Source of the DNA: Tardiphaga alba
GTDB taxonomy: Bacteria; Pseudomonadota; Alphaproteobacteria; Rhizobiales; Xanthobacteraceae
Assembly (NCBI RefSeq): GCF_018279705.1
Contig: NZ_CP036498.1
Location: 5,101,001 to 5,165,000, forward strand
DNA length: 64,000 nucleotides
Direction of reading: 5' to 3'
The translations under genes and the position numbers were made by a program. Positions 8,736-18,107 of this stretch are shown piece by piece; within the stretch, counting starts at the first letter, position 1; every line of letters starts with the position of its first letter. The notes under the pieces were generated by a model. That model was not told the DNA's origin. It made no database searches and worked only from the letters and a program-made list of their open reading frames with translations.

Positions 8736-10916
8736 ATGCGAGACTTCAACAAGAGCCGTTCTGGATTCGACCGCGTGCTGCTGGCCGTGGCTGCGACTTT
8801 CCTGACGGTTTCCACCGGCGCCGTAATCGCACAGCCGAGCGCATCGCCGCGTGACAGTGTCTCCGAACTCGCCATCGATGCAGCCGTCCCGCGCCCCGAG
8901 CCCGCCAACGTTCCGCCGCCCACCGCCAGCGACATCAAGATCGAGACCAACACCGACACCACCGCTTCGGTCCCCGACGCGAGCAAGGCAACGGAAAAGA
9001 CCGTCGGCGCAACATCGGCTGACGTGCCGAAAGTTGCCGAGACACCGAAGGCGACCGACGAGACCAAGCCAGCCAACACCGCGACTGCGCCCGCCGCGCC
9101 TGAGCCGGCTGCTGTCCCTGCGGCCACCGCCGTTGCACCGGCTGCGCCCGCTGCAGAGCCGCCGAAGGATGTCGCCAGGGATATTGCAAAGCCCGCCTCC
9201 ACCGTGGCTGCCGCCGACCAGCCTGTCGCCGACAAGCTGCGCGAGATGCTCGCCGGCAAGCTGCCGCGCCAGTTCGATCGCAAGGGCGAGCGCGCTGCCG
9301 TCGAGAAGTTCTATGCCGGCCGTGACTACGCGCCACTCTGGACCCAGGGCGGCATTGCCACCACCGCAGCGAAGGGCGTGATCGCGCGCCTGAAGGACGC
9401 AGGCAGCGAAGGCCTCGACGCCACCGACTATCCGGTGCCGGACTTCACTGCTGCTGCAACGCCGGACGCCCAGGCCGAAGCCGAGCTGAAACTTACCGCC
9501 AGCATGCTCGACTATGCCCGCCAGGCGCAGAGCGGCCGCATGCACTGGTCGCAGATCGACGCTGAAATCATGTATCCGGAGCATCCGACCGATCCGGCCG
9601 AAGTGCTTGCGAATGTCTCGACCGCCAAGGACGCTTCCGCTGCGCTTGCAAGCTACAATCCGCAGCATGACGGCTACAAGAAGCTGAAGGCCAAGCTCGC
9701 CGAACTGCGCGGCGAGACTGAGATGCCGGCGCAGCCGATCGCCGAAGGCCCAGCGCTGAAATTCACCAAGGCGACGAAGAAGAATCCGAACCCGACGGTT
9801 GCGGAAGACGACCGCGTGCCACTGCTGCGCGCGCGCCTGCATGTCGCCAATGCCAGCGATACCAAATACGACGCCGAGGTCGCCGAAGCCGTTCGCAAAT
9901 TCCAGTCGAACAGCAGCATGAAGGCCACCGGCGTGCTCGACGACGCCACGGTGCGCGCCATCAACGCGCCGAAGCGCGATCGCCAGATCGACACCATCCT
10001 CGTCAACCTGGAGCGCTGGCGCTGGCTGCCGCGCCAGCTCGGCGCATCGTCGATCGGCAACGCCTATGTGATGCTGAACATCCCCGACTACACACTGAAG
10101 GTGATGCAGAACGGCGGACAGGTCTGGACCACGCGCGTCGTCGTCGGCAAGGTCGGCAAGCAGGCCACGCCGCTGCTGACCGAGACGATGAAGTATCTCA
10201 CGGTCAACCCGACCTGGAACGTTCCGCCGTCGATCATCTACAACGAATATCTGCCGGCGCTGCAGCAGGACCCGACGGTGCTCGACCGCATGGGCCTGAA
10301 ACTGTCGCGCAAGGCCGATGGCAGCATCCATGTTTCGCAGCCGCCGGGCGACGACAACGCGCTCGGCCGCATCCGCTTCAACTTCCCGAACAAGTTCCTC
10401 GTCTATCAGCACGACACGCCGAACAAGAACTTTTTCGCACGTGACGAGCGCGCCCTCAGCCATGGCTGCATGCGGGTGCAGTATCCGGATCAGTACGCAT
10501 CGGTGCTGCTCAACATCACCATGCCGAACGAGCGCTACACGCCGGAGAAGGTCCGCGGCATGTATGGAAAGAGCGAGATCGACGTCAAATTCCCGACGCC
10601 GATCCCGGTCAACATCACCTATCAGACCGCCTTCGTGGACGACGCCGGCAAGCTGCAGATGCGCAAGGACATCTATGGCCGCGACGCGCAGATGCAGGCA
10701 GTCCTGAAGAACGTCAAGGGCAAGGATCTGGAGCAGGTGGTGGCCCGCACCCAGCCGAGCTATGCGCGTCCGCGCGCGGATATCCCGCAGGGCGTGGCCT
10801 TCAACGGCCAGGCCCAGCGTAGCGAACCGAACTTCTTCGAGCGCCTGTTCGGCGGCGGCATGACGCAACCGCAACCGGCCGCCGGCCCCCGGCCGCGCCG
10901 CACCGAAGTGCGGTAA
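8736..10916 (+). CDS. L,D-transpeptidase (YcbB/LdtD type) with peptidoglycan-binding domain
   Basis: This 726-aa periplasmic enzyme makes 3-3 cross-links in peptidoglycan or anchors proteins to it. After a signal-anchor (residues 10-35) comes an Ala/Pro/Thr-rich linker (about residues 35-165), then the YcbB scaffold domain, a PG-binding repeat (VPLLRARLHV to VLDDATVRAINAP) and the YkuD catalytic domain with SHGCMRV: His576 and catalytic Cys578. The C-terminus continues about 130 residues beyond the active site. The ATG at 8736 is chosen for its GAGAGGAG ribosome-binding site; the frame opens 10 codons earlier. A strong terminator follows. Confidence 0.93.
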   Translation: MRDFNKSRSGFDRVLLAVAATFLTVSTGAVIAQPSASPRDSVSELAIDAAVPRPEPANVPPPTASDIKIETNTDTTASVPDASKATEKTVGATSADVPKVAETPKATDETKPANTATAPAAPEPAAVPAATAVAPAAPAAEPPKDVARDIAKPASTVAAADQPVADKLREMLAGKLPRQFDRKGERAAVEKFYAGRDYAPLWTQGGIATTAAKGVIARLKDAGSEGLDATDYPVPDFTAAATPDAQAEAELKLTASMLDYARQAQSGRMHWSQIDAEIMYPEHPTDPAEVLANVSTAKDASAALASYNPQHDGYKKLKAKLAELRGETEMPAQPIAEGPALKFTKATKKNPNPTVAEDDRVPLLRARLHVANASDTKYDAEVAEAVRKFQSNSSMKATGVLDDATVRAINAPKRDRQIDTILVNLERWRWLPRQLGASSIGNAYVMLNIPDYTLKVMQNGGQVWTTRVVVGKVGKQATPLLTETMKYLTVNPTWNVPPSIIYNEYLPALQQDPTVLDRMGLKLSRKADGSIHVSQPPGDDNALGRIRFNFPNKFLVYQHDTPNKNFFARDERALSHGCMRVQYPDQYASVLLNITMPNERYTPEKVRGMYGKSEIDVKFPTPIPVNITYQTAFVDDAGKLQMRKDIYGRDAQMQAVLKNVKGKDLEQVVARTQPSYARPRADIPQGVAFNGQAQRSEPNFFERLFGGGMTQPQPAAGPRPRRTEVR

Positions 10917-10940
10917 GCGCGCAAGGCATCACGCCACATC

Positions 10941-10970
10941 AAGGGCTCCATCTTCGGATGGAGCCCTTTT
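10941..10970 (+). terminator. Rho-independent terminator with UUCG loop
   Basis: A 12-bp stem (10941-10952 with 10957-10968) closed by a TTCG tetraloop and followed by TTTT ends the L,D-transpeptidase transcript 25 bp after its stop. The convergent LysR gene ends at 10972, so the hairpin may work in both directions, though the run of T is better on the plus strand. Confidence 0.9.
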
Positions 10971-10971
10971 G

Positions 10972-11880
10972 CTATCTGGCCCCTGCCTCCCGGTGCGATA
11001 CGGATATCGACGGCGTGACAATCAGCGTTTCCGCGATGGCAGTGGTCAGCGCAGCCGCCATATCATCCCGCAGCGGCTGAGCGACACGCTTCGAGAAGCG
11101 GATACCCAAGGTTCGCGTCAGTCCAAAATCTTCGAGCGGCACGGCCGCAAGGCCGGCGATCAGGCTGAGAGGCGCAATGGTCACTCCCATCATAGCCTGC
11201 ACGGCCTCCATGGCTCGCTGATCCTGATTGGTTCTGAGAACGACATTCATGCGCACGCCACGTGCATCGAGGATGCTGTAACCCTCGTGACTTAGTTCGC
11301 AGTGGCTCCGCTGAATGAAAGCGCGGGAGTTCAGTTGCTTGACCTCGACACTCGCAGCAGCCGCAAGAGGATCGTCGCTGCGGCAGGCAAGGACGAGCGC
11401 CTCATTGCTGATCGGCACCCATCCCGAGTTGCCCGCCATGTTGAGCGCCATAACCGACGCGTCGATCCTCCCCTCGGCCAGCGCCCCAATCAGCTCATGC
11501 GTTGAGCCCTCACGCATCGCGAGCTCAATGTCCGGCAATGAACGGGCAAGACGTTGCTGAAATGCGATCAAGCTGCGCATAGGGATTGTCGATAGAACGC
11601 CGAGCTTCACGAGACGGCGCCCCTGACCGCGTTTGAATTCAATCTTCGCCGTTTCACAATCTTTGAGAATGCGAAGCGCTTTGGCGTGAAAGGATTCCCC
11701 TTGTGTCGTTGGGCGCATGTCGCCGCGTCCGCCTTGAATCAAGGCTCCGCCCAACTCCTCTTCCAAGGCCTTCAACGCCGTCGAAAGCGCGGGCTGGGAC
11801 ACCCCGAGCTGCCTGGCAGCGACGGTAACGCTGCGGGTCTGAATGACCGCGCAAAAATAGCGCAATTGCTGAAGCTTCAC
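10972..11880 (-). CDS. LysR-family transcriptional regulator
   Basis: This 302-aa protein starts with the LysR winged-helix (MKLQQLRYFCAVIQTRSVTVAARQLGVSQPALSTALKALEEELG), followed by the usual two-lobed effector-binding domain (from about residue 90). Length is typical. It is divergent from an alpha/beta hydrolase gene across an AT-rich 98-bp gap, the normal arrangement for a LysR protein and its target, so control of the hydrolase is likely. The effector is unknown. Confidence 0.93.
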   Translation of the reverse strand: MKLQQLRYFCAVIQTRSVTVAARQLGVSQPALSTALKALEEELGGALIQGGRGDMRPTTQGESFHAKALRILKDCETAKIEFKRGQGRRLVKLGVLSTIPMRSLIAFQQRLARSLPDIELAMREGSTHELIGALAEGRIDASVMALNMAGNSGWVPISNEALVLACRSDDPLAAAASVEVKQLNSRAFIQRSHCELSHEGYSILDARGVRMNVVLRTNQDQRAMEAVQAMMGVTIAPLSLIAGLAAVPLEDFGLTRTLGIRFSKRVAQPLRDDMAAALTTAIAETLIVTPSISVSHREAGAR

Positions 11881-11978
11881 CGGAATCTCCTGACGGGAAA
11901 GAACAAGCCAATCAACCAGAATATAATTTTATTGGATGCCATCGATATCATAAATCAATTTTACTTATAAAAAGACGC

Positions 11979-12956
11979 ATGCAAGATTTTCTCGACGCAA
12001 TTCGCCAATGGCAGGACGAGACGATCTTGGATCAAGCAACCCAGTCGGTGTCGGAGGCAGTGACGTTTCCCTGCGGCGACGGCTACCATCTTCACGGACA
12101 CTTCTGGCGGCCCCGAATTTCATCCGAATTGTGCTCCGTCATTATCAATCCGGCAACGGGCGTACTGGCCCGCTACTATCATCCTTATGCACGATACTTG
12201 GCCGAGAACGGCTTTTCGGTCCTGACCTATGACTATCGTGGCATCGGATTGTCGCGCCCGACGAATTTGCGGTCCGCCCGTTTCAGATGGCGGGATTGGG
12301 GAGAACTCGACTTCGCAGCCGCCATCGACTGCATGCGTTCGTGCCGGCCATCCGGATTGCTTGCCGTCGTCGGCCATAGCATCGGCGGCTTTCTACCGGG
12401 CTTCGCACCCAATGCAGGCGAGGTCGATCGACTTCTCGCAATTGCCGGCCAGTTTGCCTATTGGAGAGACTACGGCGCCAGCCATCGCGCGCGGCTGCTC
12501 ATGCGCTGGCACATCGTCATGCCGTTGCTGACATCGATCGTCGGTTATTTTCCCGGCAAACGACTGGGCTGGCTTGAGGATCTGCCAGCCGGGGTGGCCT
12601 ATGAATGGAGCCGCCGTCGAAGCCGTCTGGAGCTGAGCTATCCGGAATACGAACGGGACGCGCTTCTGCATCGCTTCGCCAGTCTGCAAGCCGATATCCT
12701 TGCCATTGGCGTCAGTGACGACGAATACGGCACGCCCCGCGCAATCCAGCGCGGACTCGAATATTACGCGGGCAGCAATCGGACACAGCTTCTCCTCAAA
12801 CCTTCCGATCTCGGCTGTCAGGCCATCGGTCATTTCAGCCTGTTTCATAGCCGTCACCGGGACGATTTCTGGTCCAACACGTGCCATTGGCTTCAAACCG
12901 GAGCAAACCCTTGGCCTCAGTTCGAATACGATTGGCGCGTTGTGGATCCGGGCTAG
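11979..12956 (+). CDS. Alpha/beta-fold hydrolase (COG4757-like)
   Basis: This 325-aa protein has the alpha/beta hydrolase nucleophile elbow GHSIGG with Ser134, a preceding DYRGIGLS loop typical of this fold, and a C-terminal GHFSLFH that supplies the catalytic His. The pattern resembles the COG4757 group of predicted hydrolases. No signal peptide, so probably cytosolic. The substrate is unknown. It is divergent from a LysR gene that probably regulates it, and it ends in a compact terminator. Confidence 0.88.
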   Translation: MQDFLDAIRQWQDETILDQATQSVSEAVTFPCGDGYHLHGHFWRPRISSELCSVIINPATGVLARYYHPYARYLAENGFSVLTYDYRGIGLSRPTNLRSARFRWRDWGELDFAAAIDCMRSCRPSGLLAVVGHSIGGFLPGFAPNAGEVDRLLAIAGQFAYWRDYGASHRARLLMRWHIVMPLLTSIVGYFPGKRLGWLEDLPAGVAYEWSRRRSRLELSYPEYERDALLHRFASLQADILAIGVSDDEYGTPRAIQRGLEYYAGSNRTQLLLKPSDLGCQAIGHFSLFHSRHRDDFWSNTCHWLQTGANPWPQFEYDWRVVDPG

Positions 12957-12958
12957 CG

Positions 12959-12977
12959 GCGACTTTTGTCGCTTTTT
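12959..12977 (+). terminator. Short terminator after the hydrolase gene
   Basis: GCGAC (12959-12963), loop TTTT, GTCGC (12968-12972), then TTTTT. It starts 3 bp after the stop codon. The stem is short, but the order stem then T-run is right for the plus strand. Confidence 0.65.
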
Positions 12978-13140
12978 ACGCAGTCGGAGTGCGCAACATC
13001 GGTTGCAAGATTAACCATTGTCCACCTGCAAGAGGGCAAAGGGCTAGTTTTCGCCATAGTCAGCGGGTTAATCTTGACAGTGGCAGAAATGCCAACTTTG
13101 GGGGGATGGGTGTAAATGTCAGTTAACCCTCCCGTTTTAA

Positions 13141-13150
13141 GACTCGATTC
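13141..13150. promoter_or_regulatory. Two adjacent GANTC (CcrM-type) sites upstream of the DUF882 gene
   Basis: GACTC (13141-13145) is followed directly by GATTC (13146-13150), about 50 bp before the start. GANTC is the target of the cell-cycle methyltransferase CcrM of Alphaproteobacteria, and promoters with such sites are often cell-cycle controlled. Several TTAAC half-sites (near 13014, 13068 and 13124) are nearby but not in CtrA spacing. Function is inferred. Confidence 0.35.
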
Positions 13151-13196
13151 ACCCTCTTTCGTCACACGGGGTAACGAGAGAGTTTGAGTAACTTGG

Positions 13197-14831
13197 GTGG
13201 GTTTTGACGTGCCGCTTGGCTTCGCACGCATAGTAACATGGCGTCCTTCGCGCGCCGGCTTGAACGCCGGTCTGGCCTCGCTGGTGCTGATGGCCAGTGC
13301 GAGTTCGGTCCATAACGCGACCGCCAATGGCGAAACGCGCACCCTCTCATTCTACCACACCCATTCCCGCGAAAGCGTCACCGTTACCTTCAAGCGCAAT
13401 GGCCGCTATGACGAAGACGGGCTGAAGAAACTCAATCACTTCCTGCGCGACTGGCGCAACCAAGACTCCACCACGATGGACCGACGCCTGTTCGACATCG
13501 TCTGGGAAGTCTATCGCGACGTCGACGGCACGCAGCCGATCCAGATTATTTCCGCATACCGTTCGCCCGCCACCAACGCCATGCTGCGCCGCCGCTCCTC
13601 CGGCGTGGCGCGCCACAGCCAGCATATGCTCGGCCATGCGATGGACTTCTTCATTCCCGGTGTGCAGCTCGAAAAGATCCGCATCGCCGGCCTGCGCCTG
13701 CAGCGCGGCGGCGTCGGCTTCTATCCGACCTCGGGCTCACCTTTCGTGCATCTCGACACCGGCAGCGTGCGCCATTGGCCGCGCATGACCTATGCGCAGC
13801 TCGAGCGCGTTTTCCCGAACGGCCGTACCGTGCATCTGCCGTCCAGCGGCGGCACCATGCCGGGCTATCAGCTTGCTGCAGCCGATATCCAGAAGCGCGG
13901 CTCGGGCGACAGCGTAAGCCTCGCCAGCAGCAAGCCTGGCAATCTGCTGGCCTCGTTGTTCGGACGGAAATCGTCATCCGAGGATGAGGATGAATCCGCC
14001 GCACCGGCAATCGCACCGAGCAAGCCCACGCCCGCTCCAAGCGTGATGGCGGCAGCCACTGCAGCAGCGCCTGAGAAATCCGACCCGGTCCCGATGCCGC
14101 GCGCCAAGCCGGCAACGCCGAATGTGGTGCTCGCATCGGCCGATACGGAAACGGTCCCGCTGCCACGGCCGAAGATGCCGATCCCAGCGACGGCCGCCCC
14201 GAAGAACGACGGGCGCCCGCAGACTCCGTCAGACATCATCAATGCCCGCGGCTTCTGGGATGACATCCCCGAGCCGAAGCAGGCGACGCCACAGCAGGTC
14301 GCGGCACTCACAGCCCGTCAGGCGCTGGATCGCATCGCCGAGCAGGAGCAGGGCGTCAACGAATCGACCTTCGCGAAGGCCATGGCTTATGCGCCGCCGC
14401 GCACCTCGCCGGTTGATCGCGCGCATGTGGTGGCCGCCAGCGCGCCGATCCCGCGCAGCATTCGCCCGAATGTGCCGAACAAGAATTCGATGGTCGTGAA
14501 TGAAGTGACCACGGTGATCGGCAAGAGCCTCGGCCAGGCCGGCCCTGTCACGATCTCAACGCGCCTCGCCGCCGCGCATATTCCGGACAACCATATCTGG
14601 ACCCGCGCGATGATTATCGCCCCCAGCGTCATGACGGCGATGTCGGTCTCGACGATCGGTGATGGCGACCTCACCGTGCTGCGCGCGCATTTCGCCAAAC
14701 CGCGCAGCGTGGTGGCGATGAGCTTCTCGGACGATCCGCAGGCCGGACTGGTGAGCGATCAATTCACGGGATCGGCGACGGCGAAGCTGGAGACCACGAG
14801 CTTCGCGATGCGGACTGCCGCGTTGCGCTAA
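13197..14831 (+). CDS. DUF882 (YcbK/M15-like) peptidoglycan peptidase family protein with extended C-terminus
   Basis: This 544-aa secreted protein has an uncleaved-looking hydrophobic N-terminus (about residues 20-45) followed by the DUF882/peptidase M15 domain (about residues 50-190): SxHMLGHAMDF provides the His and Asp zinc ligands and FVHLDTG the last His. The rest is Pro/Ala/Ser-rich linker and a less familiar C-terminal 150 residues. Family knowledge: it probably cuts or remodels peptidoglycan. The start is a GTG at 13197; a clear ribosome-binding site is lacking and a GTG at 13209 is possible. Confidence 0.85.
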   Translation: MGFDVPLGFARIVTWRPSRAGLNAGLASLVLMASASSVHNATANGETRTLSFYHTHSRESVTVTFKRNGRYDEDGLKKLNHFLRDWRNQDSTTMDRRLFDIVWEVYRDVDGTQPIQIISAYRSPATNAMLRRRSSGVARHSQHMLGHAMDFFIPGVQLEKIRIAGLRLQRGGVGFYPTSGSPFVHLDTGSVRHWPRMTYAQLERVFPNGRTVHLPSSGGTMPGYQLAAADIQKRGSGDSVSLASSKPGNLLASLFGRKSSSEDEDESAAPAIAPSKPTPAPSVMAAATAAAPEKSDPVPMPRAKPATPNVVLASADTETVPLPRPKMPIPATAAPKNDGRPQTPSDIINARGFWDDIPEPKQATPQQVAALTARQALDRIAEQEQGVNESTFAKAMAYAPPRTSPVDRAHVVAASAPIPRSIRPNVPNKNSMVVNEVTTVIGKSLGQAGPVTISTRLAAAHIPDNHIWTRAMIIAPSVMTAMSVSTIGDGDLTVLRAHFAKPRSVVAMSFSDDPQAGLVSDQFTGSATAKLETTSFAMRTAALR

Positions 14832-14876
14832 GGCGCAGGAATTTCAATTTCGGAAGTAAGAGTTGAAGCTCAAACA

Positions 14877-15008
14877 CCTCTCCCCTCCGGGGAGAGGTCG
14901 AAACCGTAGCGTAGCGAAGGTTTCGGGTGAGGGGGAAAACTCAAACGGCGGTGAAATCCCCTCACCAATCGCGCTGCGCGCGCCGACCTCTCCCCGGCGG
15001 GGAGAGGT
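14877..15008. repeat. Palindromic intergenic repeat, CCTCTCCCC family
   Basis: A pair of hairpins built on ACCTCTCCCC...GGGGAGAGGT, one at 14877-14899 and one at 14988-15008, flank a spacer containing GCGTAGCGAAGG and GCTGCGCGCG. It fills the gap between two convergent genes. Related sequence lies at 46341-46470 and 63828-64000. Confidence 0.75.
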
Positions 15009-15020
15009 AAAACGATCGCC

Positions 15021-15296
15021 TCACAGCATCCCGAGTGCCTGCAGATAGGTCTCCAGGATCGTCTCCTGCTCGGCGCGCTCGTTGGCGTCCTGCTTGCGCA
15101 TGCGGATGATCGTGCGCAGTGCCTTGACGTCGTAGCCGTTGCCCTTGGCTTCGCCGTAGACGTCCTTGATGTCGTCGGAAATCGTCTTCTTTTCTTCCTC
15201 GAGGCGCTCGATGCGCTCGACGATGGCCTTGAGCTGGTCCTTGGCGAAAGAATGCGTTGCCTGGTCGTCCAGCACGGACGCAGCATTGGTGGCCAT
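15021..15296 (-). CDS. gapR: GapR-family DNA-binding domain protein (DUF2312)
   Basis: This 91-aa protein is a DUF2312 member: a short variable N-terminus, then an extended coiled coil ([18 protein letters not shown]) and the conserved [20 protein letters not shown] segment. In Caulobacter the family member GapR binds overtwisted AT-rich DNA ahead of replication and transcription and helps chromosome segregation. It is monocistronic here, with its 3' end at a palindromic repeat. The family call is firm; the role follows the Caulobacter homologue. Confidence 0.92.
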   Translation of the reverse strand: MATNAASVLDDQATHSFAKDQLKAIVERIERLEEEKKTISDDIKDVYGEAKGNGYDVKALRTIIRMRKQDANERAEQETILETYLQALGML

Positions 15297-15475
15297 CGGG
15301 AACTCCTGAACTGATTGGGTAGGATGGGTTGGCGAGAGGCGCCGGTTATGGGCGCTAGTCTCTTAAAAACTTGTCTCTAATTCGACAGTCGCGACCGGAG
15401 CCGATGGGGTCAAGCCGCGACGATTGTCATCCACAGCACCCCACAGAAATGATGGTGCGCCGGGGCCGTTTTTGC

Positions 15476-15790
15476 TCAATGCCCGCCGTTTGTTCGCTCG
15501 AAGGCGACCTTGAACGCCTCCTGCTTCTCCGGCGTCGCCTCGCTCTGGTGCAATGCCTTCCACGCCTCATAGGGCATGCCGTAGACCGCCTCGCGGCTCT
15601 CATCCTTGCTCAGGGCCGCGCCACGCTCGTCTGCGGCATCCTTCAGCCAGTTCGACAGGCAATTGCGGCAGAAGCCCGCGAGATTCATCAGGTCGATATT
15701 CTGCACGTCAGTGCGGCCCTGCAGGTGCGTCACCAGCCGACGAAATGCCGCGGCTTCGAGTTCGGTCTGCGTCTTCTCGTCAACGGCCAT
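15476..15790 (-). CDS. DUF1244 family protein
   Basis: This 104-aa cytosolic protein matches the DUF1244 family by its core LAGFCRNCLSNWL (two cysteines three residues apart) and the VYGMPYEAWKALHQ segment. The family is widespread in Proteobacteria and has a known all-helical structure but no agreed function. The CxxC could bind metal or be redox active; this is inference. It stands alone, divergent from the DUF1036 gene. Confidence 0.9.
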   Translation of the reverse strand: MAVDEKTQTELEAAAFRRLVTHLQGRTDVQNIDLMNLAGFCRNCLSNWLKDAADERGAALSKDESREAVYGMPYEAWKALHQSEATPEKQEAFKVAFERTNGGH

Positions 15791-15956
15791 GTTTCATCTC
15801 GCTCATATTGCCCGGTCAGTGCGTAAGATGGGTTCTTTACCAGATTCCGCCATAACACGGGTCAAACTACCGGCGCCCTGCCGAATCGGTTGCTGCCGTT
15901 GACAGGCCAGTCCGGTCACGCGAAACCGTCAAGGAACTGATATACATCGACACCGA

Positions 15957-16556
15957 ATGATCATTGCGAATCCCCACCGTTCATACCCCACTCGATGGGT
16001 CAGCCTGCTGCCAGTTCTGGCCGTGATGCTGGCATGCTTGTGGGCGACACCTGCGGCGGCGGATTTCCGGCTTTGCAACAACACGTCGAGCCGGGTCGGT
16101 ATCGCGCTCGGTTACAAGGACGCCGATGGCTGGACCACCGAAGGCTGGTGGAACGTGTCATCGCGCGCCTGTGAGACATTGCTGCGTGGAACCCTGGTGG
16201 CCCGGTATTATTATATCTATGCCATCGATTACGACCGGGGTGGTGAGTGGTCCGGTCAGGCCTTCATGTGCTCACGCGACAAGGAATTCACGATCAAGGG
16301 CACGGAAAACTGCCTCGCGCGCGGTTTTGACCGGACAGGCTTCTTCGAGGTCGATACGGGAGAACAGCGGGCCTGGACCGTGCAATTGACGGAGACGAGC
16401 GAACAACCGCCCAAACTCCCGGGCCTGCCCGGTCCGGGTCCTGGCGGACCGCCGCCGGGTGCGCCTGGCGCGGGTTTCCCAGCTCTCCCGAACAACCCGG
16501 GAAATCCGCCCGGTGGGGCGTCGCCCCCGCAGACGACGCCCGGAACGAAGCAATAA
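15957..16556 (+). CDS. Secreted DUF1036 protein with Pro/Gly-rich tail
   Basis: This 199-aa protein has a signal peptide (hydrophobic stretch LLPVLAVMLACLWATPAAA, residues 18-36) and a DUF1036 domain: FRLCNNTSSRVGIALGYKD, then GWWNVSSRACETLL and YYYIYAIDYD. The last 60 residues are Pro/Gly-rich and probably unstructured. Members are exported alphaproteobacterial proteins of unknown role. It lies 13 bp before pyk in the same direction and may share its transcript. Confidence 0.88.
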   Translation: MIIANPHRSYPTRWVSLLPVLAVMLACLWATPAAADFRLCNNTSSRVGIALGYKDADGWTTEGWWNVSSRACETLLRGTLVARYYYIYAIDYDRGGEWSGQAFMCSRDKEFTIKGTENCLARGFDRTGFFEVDTGEQRAWTVQLTETSEQPPKLPGLPGPGPGGPPPGAPGAGFPALPNNPGNPPGGASPPQTTPGTKQ

Positions 16557-16569
16557 GACGAGTTAAGAC

Positions 16570-18003
16570 ATGAGACGACAACGCCGCATCAAGATCCTGG
16601 CCACGCTCGGCCCCGCCTCCTCCGACAGCGCGATGATCCGCAAGCTGTTCGAGGCAGGTGCCGACGTGTTCCGCATCAATATGAGCCACACGCCGCATGA
16701 CAAGATGCGCGACCTGGTGAAGACGATCCGCAATGTCGAAAGCAGCTATGGCCGCCCGATCGGCATTCTGGTCGATCTCCAGGGCCCGAAGCTGCGCGTC
16801 GGCGCCTTTACCGATGGCGGCGTCCAGCTCAAGAACGGCGAAGCCTTCACACTCGATTCCGATCCGTCGCCCGGCGACGGCACCCGTGTCCACCTGCCGC
16901 ATCCGGAAATCCTTGCCGCGCTGCGCCCCGGCCACGCGCTGCTGATCGATGACGGCAAGCTGAAGCTGATCGCCGAGGAGACTTCGGCCGATCGCGCGGT
17001 GACGCGCGTCGTCGTCGGTGGCCGTATTTCGGATCGCAAGGGCGTCAGCCTGCCCGACACCGACCTGCCCGTTTCGGCCATGACGCCGAAGGACCGCAGC
17101 GATCTCGAAGCCGCGCTCGAAACCGGCATCGACTGGGTTGCGCTCTCCTTCGTGCAGCGCGCCGAGGACGTGCATGAAGCCAAGCGCCTGGTGCGCGGCC
17201 GTGCCGCCATCATGTCGAAGATCGAAAAGCCGCAAGCCATCGATCGCCTCGAATCCATCCTCGAAGCATCCGACGCGCTGATGGTCGCCCGCGGCGATCT
17301 CGGTGTCGAACTGCCGCTGGAGCGCGTGCCGAGCCTGCAGAAGCGTATGACCCGCATGGCGCGTCGCGCCGGCAAGCCGGTCGTCGTCGCCACGCAGATG
17401 CTGGAGTCGATGATCCAGAGCCCGGTGCCGACCCGCGCCGAAGTCTCCGACGTTGCCACCGCGATCTATGAAGGCGCCGACGCCGTGATGCTGTCGGCGG
17501 AATCCGCTGCCGGCAAATTCCCGGTGGAAGCCGTCGCGACCATGAATCGCATCGGCGAAGAGGTTGAACGCGATCCGACCTATCGCAACGTGCTCACCGC
17601 CCAGCGCCCCGGCCCGGAAGCGACCGTCGGCGACGCCATCGCCGATGCCGCGCGACAGATCGCCGAGACGCTGGAATTGTCAGCAATCATCTGCTGGACC
17701 AGCTCGGGCTCGACCGCCATGCGCGTGGCCCGCGAGCGTCCGAAGCCGCCGATTGTCGCCATCACCCCGAACCTCGCCGGCGGTCGTAAGCTGTCGGTCG
17801 CCTGGGGCGTGCATTGCGTGGTCGCAGAAGACGCCAAGGATCAGGACGACATGGTGGATCGCGCCGGCCGCATTGCGTTCCGCGACGGTTTCGCCAAGGC
17901 CGGCCAGCGCGTCATCGTCGTGGCGGGCGTGCCGCTCGGCACCCCGGGCGCAACGAACATGCTGCGTATTGCCTATGTCGGATCGAGCGATACGGGCGAG
18001 TAG
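16570..18003 (+). CDS. pyk: Pyruvate kinase
   Basis: This 477-aa cytosolic enzyme converts phosphoenolpyruvate and ADP to pyruvate and ATP, the last step of glycolysis. It opens RRIKILATLGPASSD with the FRINMSHTPH turn; the signature IMSKIEKPQAI carries the active-site Lys, followed by MVARGDLGVELP and the AEVSDVATAIYEGADAVMLSAE segment. The length and all domains (A/B barrel and C-terminal regulatory domain) are normal. It ends 21 bp before a palindromic repeat. Confidence 0.97.
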   Translation: MRRQRRIKILATLGPASSDSAMIRKLFEAGADVFRINMSHTPHDKMRDLVKTIRNVESSYGRPIGILVDLQGPKLRVGAFTDGGVQLKNGEAFTLDSDPSPGDGTRVHLPHPEILAALRPGHALLIDDGKLKLIAEETSADRAVTRVVVGGRISDRKGVSLPDTDLPVSAMTPKDRSDLEAALETGIDWVALSFVQRAEDVHEAKRLVRGRAAIMSKIEKPQAIDRLESILEASDALMVARGDLGVELPLERVPSLQKRMTRMARRAGKPVVVATQMLESMIQSPVPTRAEVSDVATAIYEGADAVMLSAESAAGKFPVEAVATMNRIGEEVERDPTYRNVLTAQRPGPEATVGDAIADAARQIAETLELSAIICWTSSGSTAMRVARERPKPPIVAITPNLAGGRKLSVAWGVHCVVAEDAKDQDDMVDRAGRIAFRDGFAKAGQRVIVVAGVPLGTPGATNMLRIAYVGSSDTGE

Positions 18004-18023
18004 TTAGACCACAGGTCTTTCCA

Positions 18024-18103
18024 CGTCATTGCGAGCGTAGCGAAGCAATCCAGCCTCTCTTAAAAAGCTGGATTGCTTCGTCGCTTTGCTCCTCGCAATG
18101 ACG
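18024..18103. repeat. Palindromic intergenic repeat, CGTCATTGCGAG family (copy 1)
   Basis: An 80-bp inverted repeat: CGTCATTGCGAGCG...GCAATCCAG on the left and CTGGATTGC...CTCGCAATGACG on the right, with a short centre. It lies exactly between the convergent pyk and osmC genes. Other copies: 50477-50564, 54076-54167 and a shortened one at 45296-45340. It may act as a bidirectional terminator. Confidence 0.9.
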
Positions 18104-18107
18104 AAGA

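Noticed and set aside
8664..10874. A 736-codon open frame antisense to the L,D-transpeptidase gene
   Set aside because: Its composition is that of a high-GC shadow frame (Arg, Gly, Val, His, Asp rich) with no recognisable domain, and it exactly mirrors a well-supported gene.
13060..13140. A CtrA binding site upstream of the DUF882 gene
   Set aside because: TTAA blocks are present but spaced by 10 bp rather than 7, so the consensus is not met.
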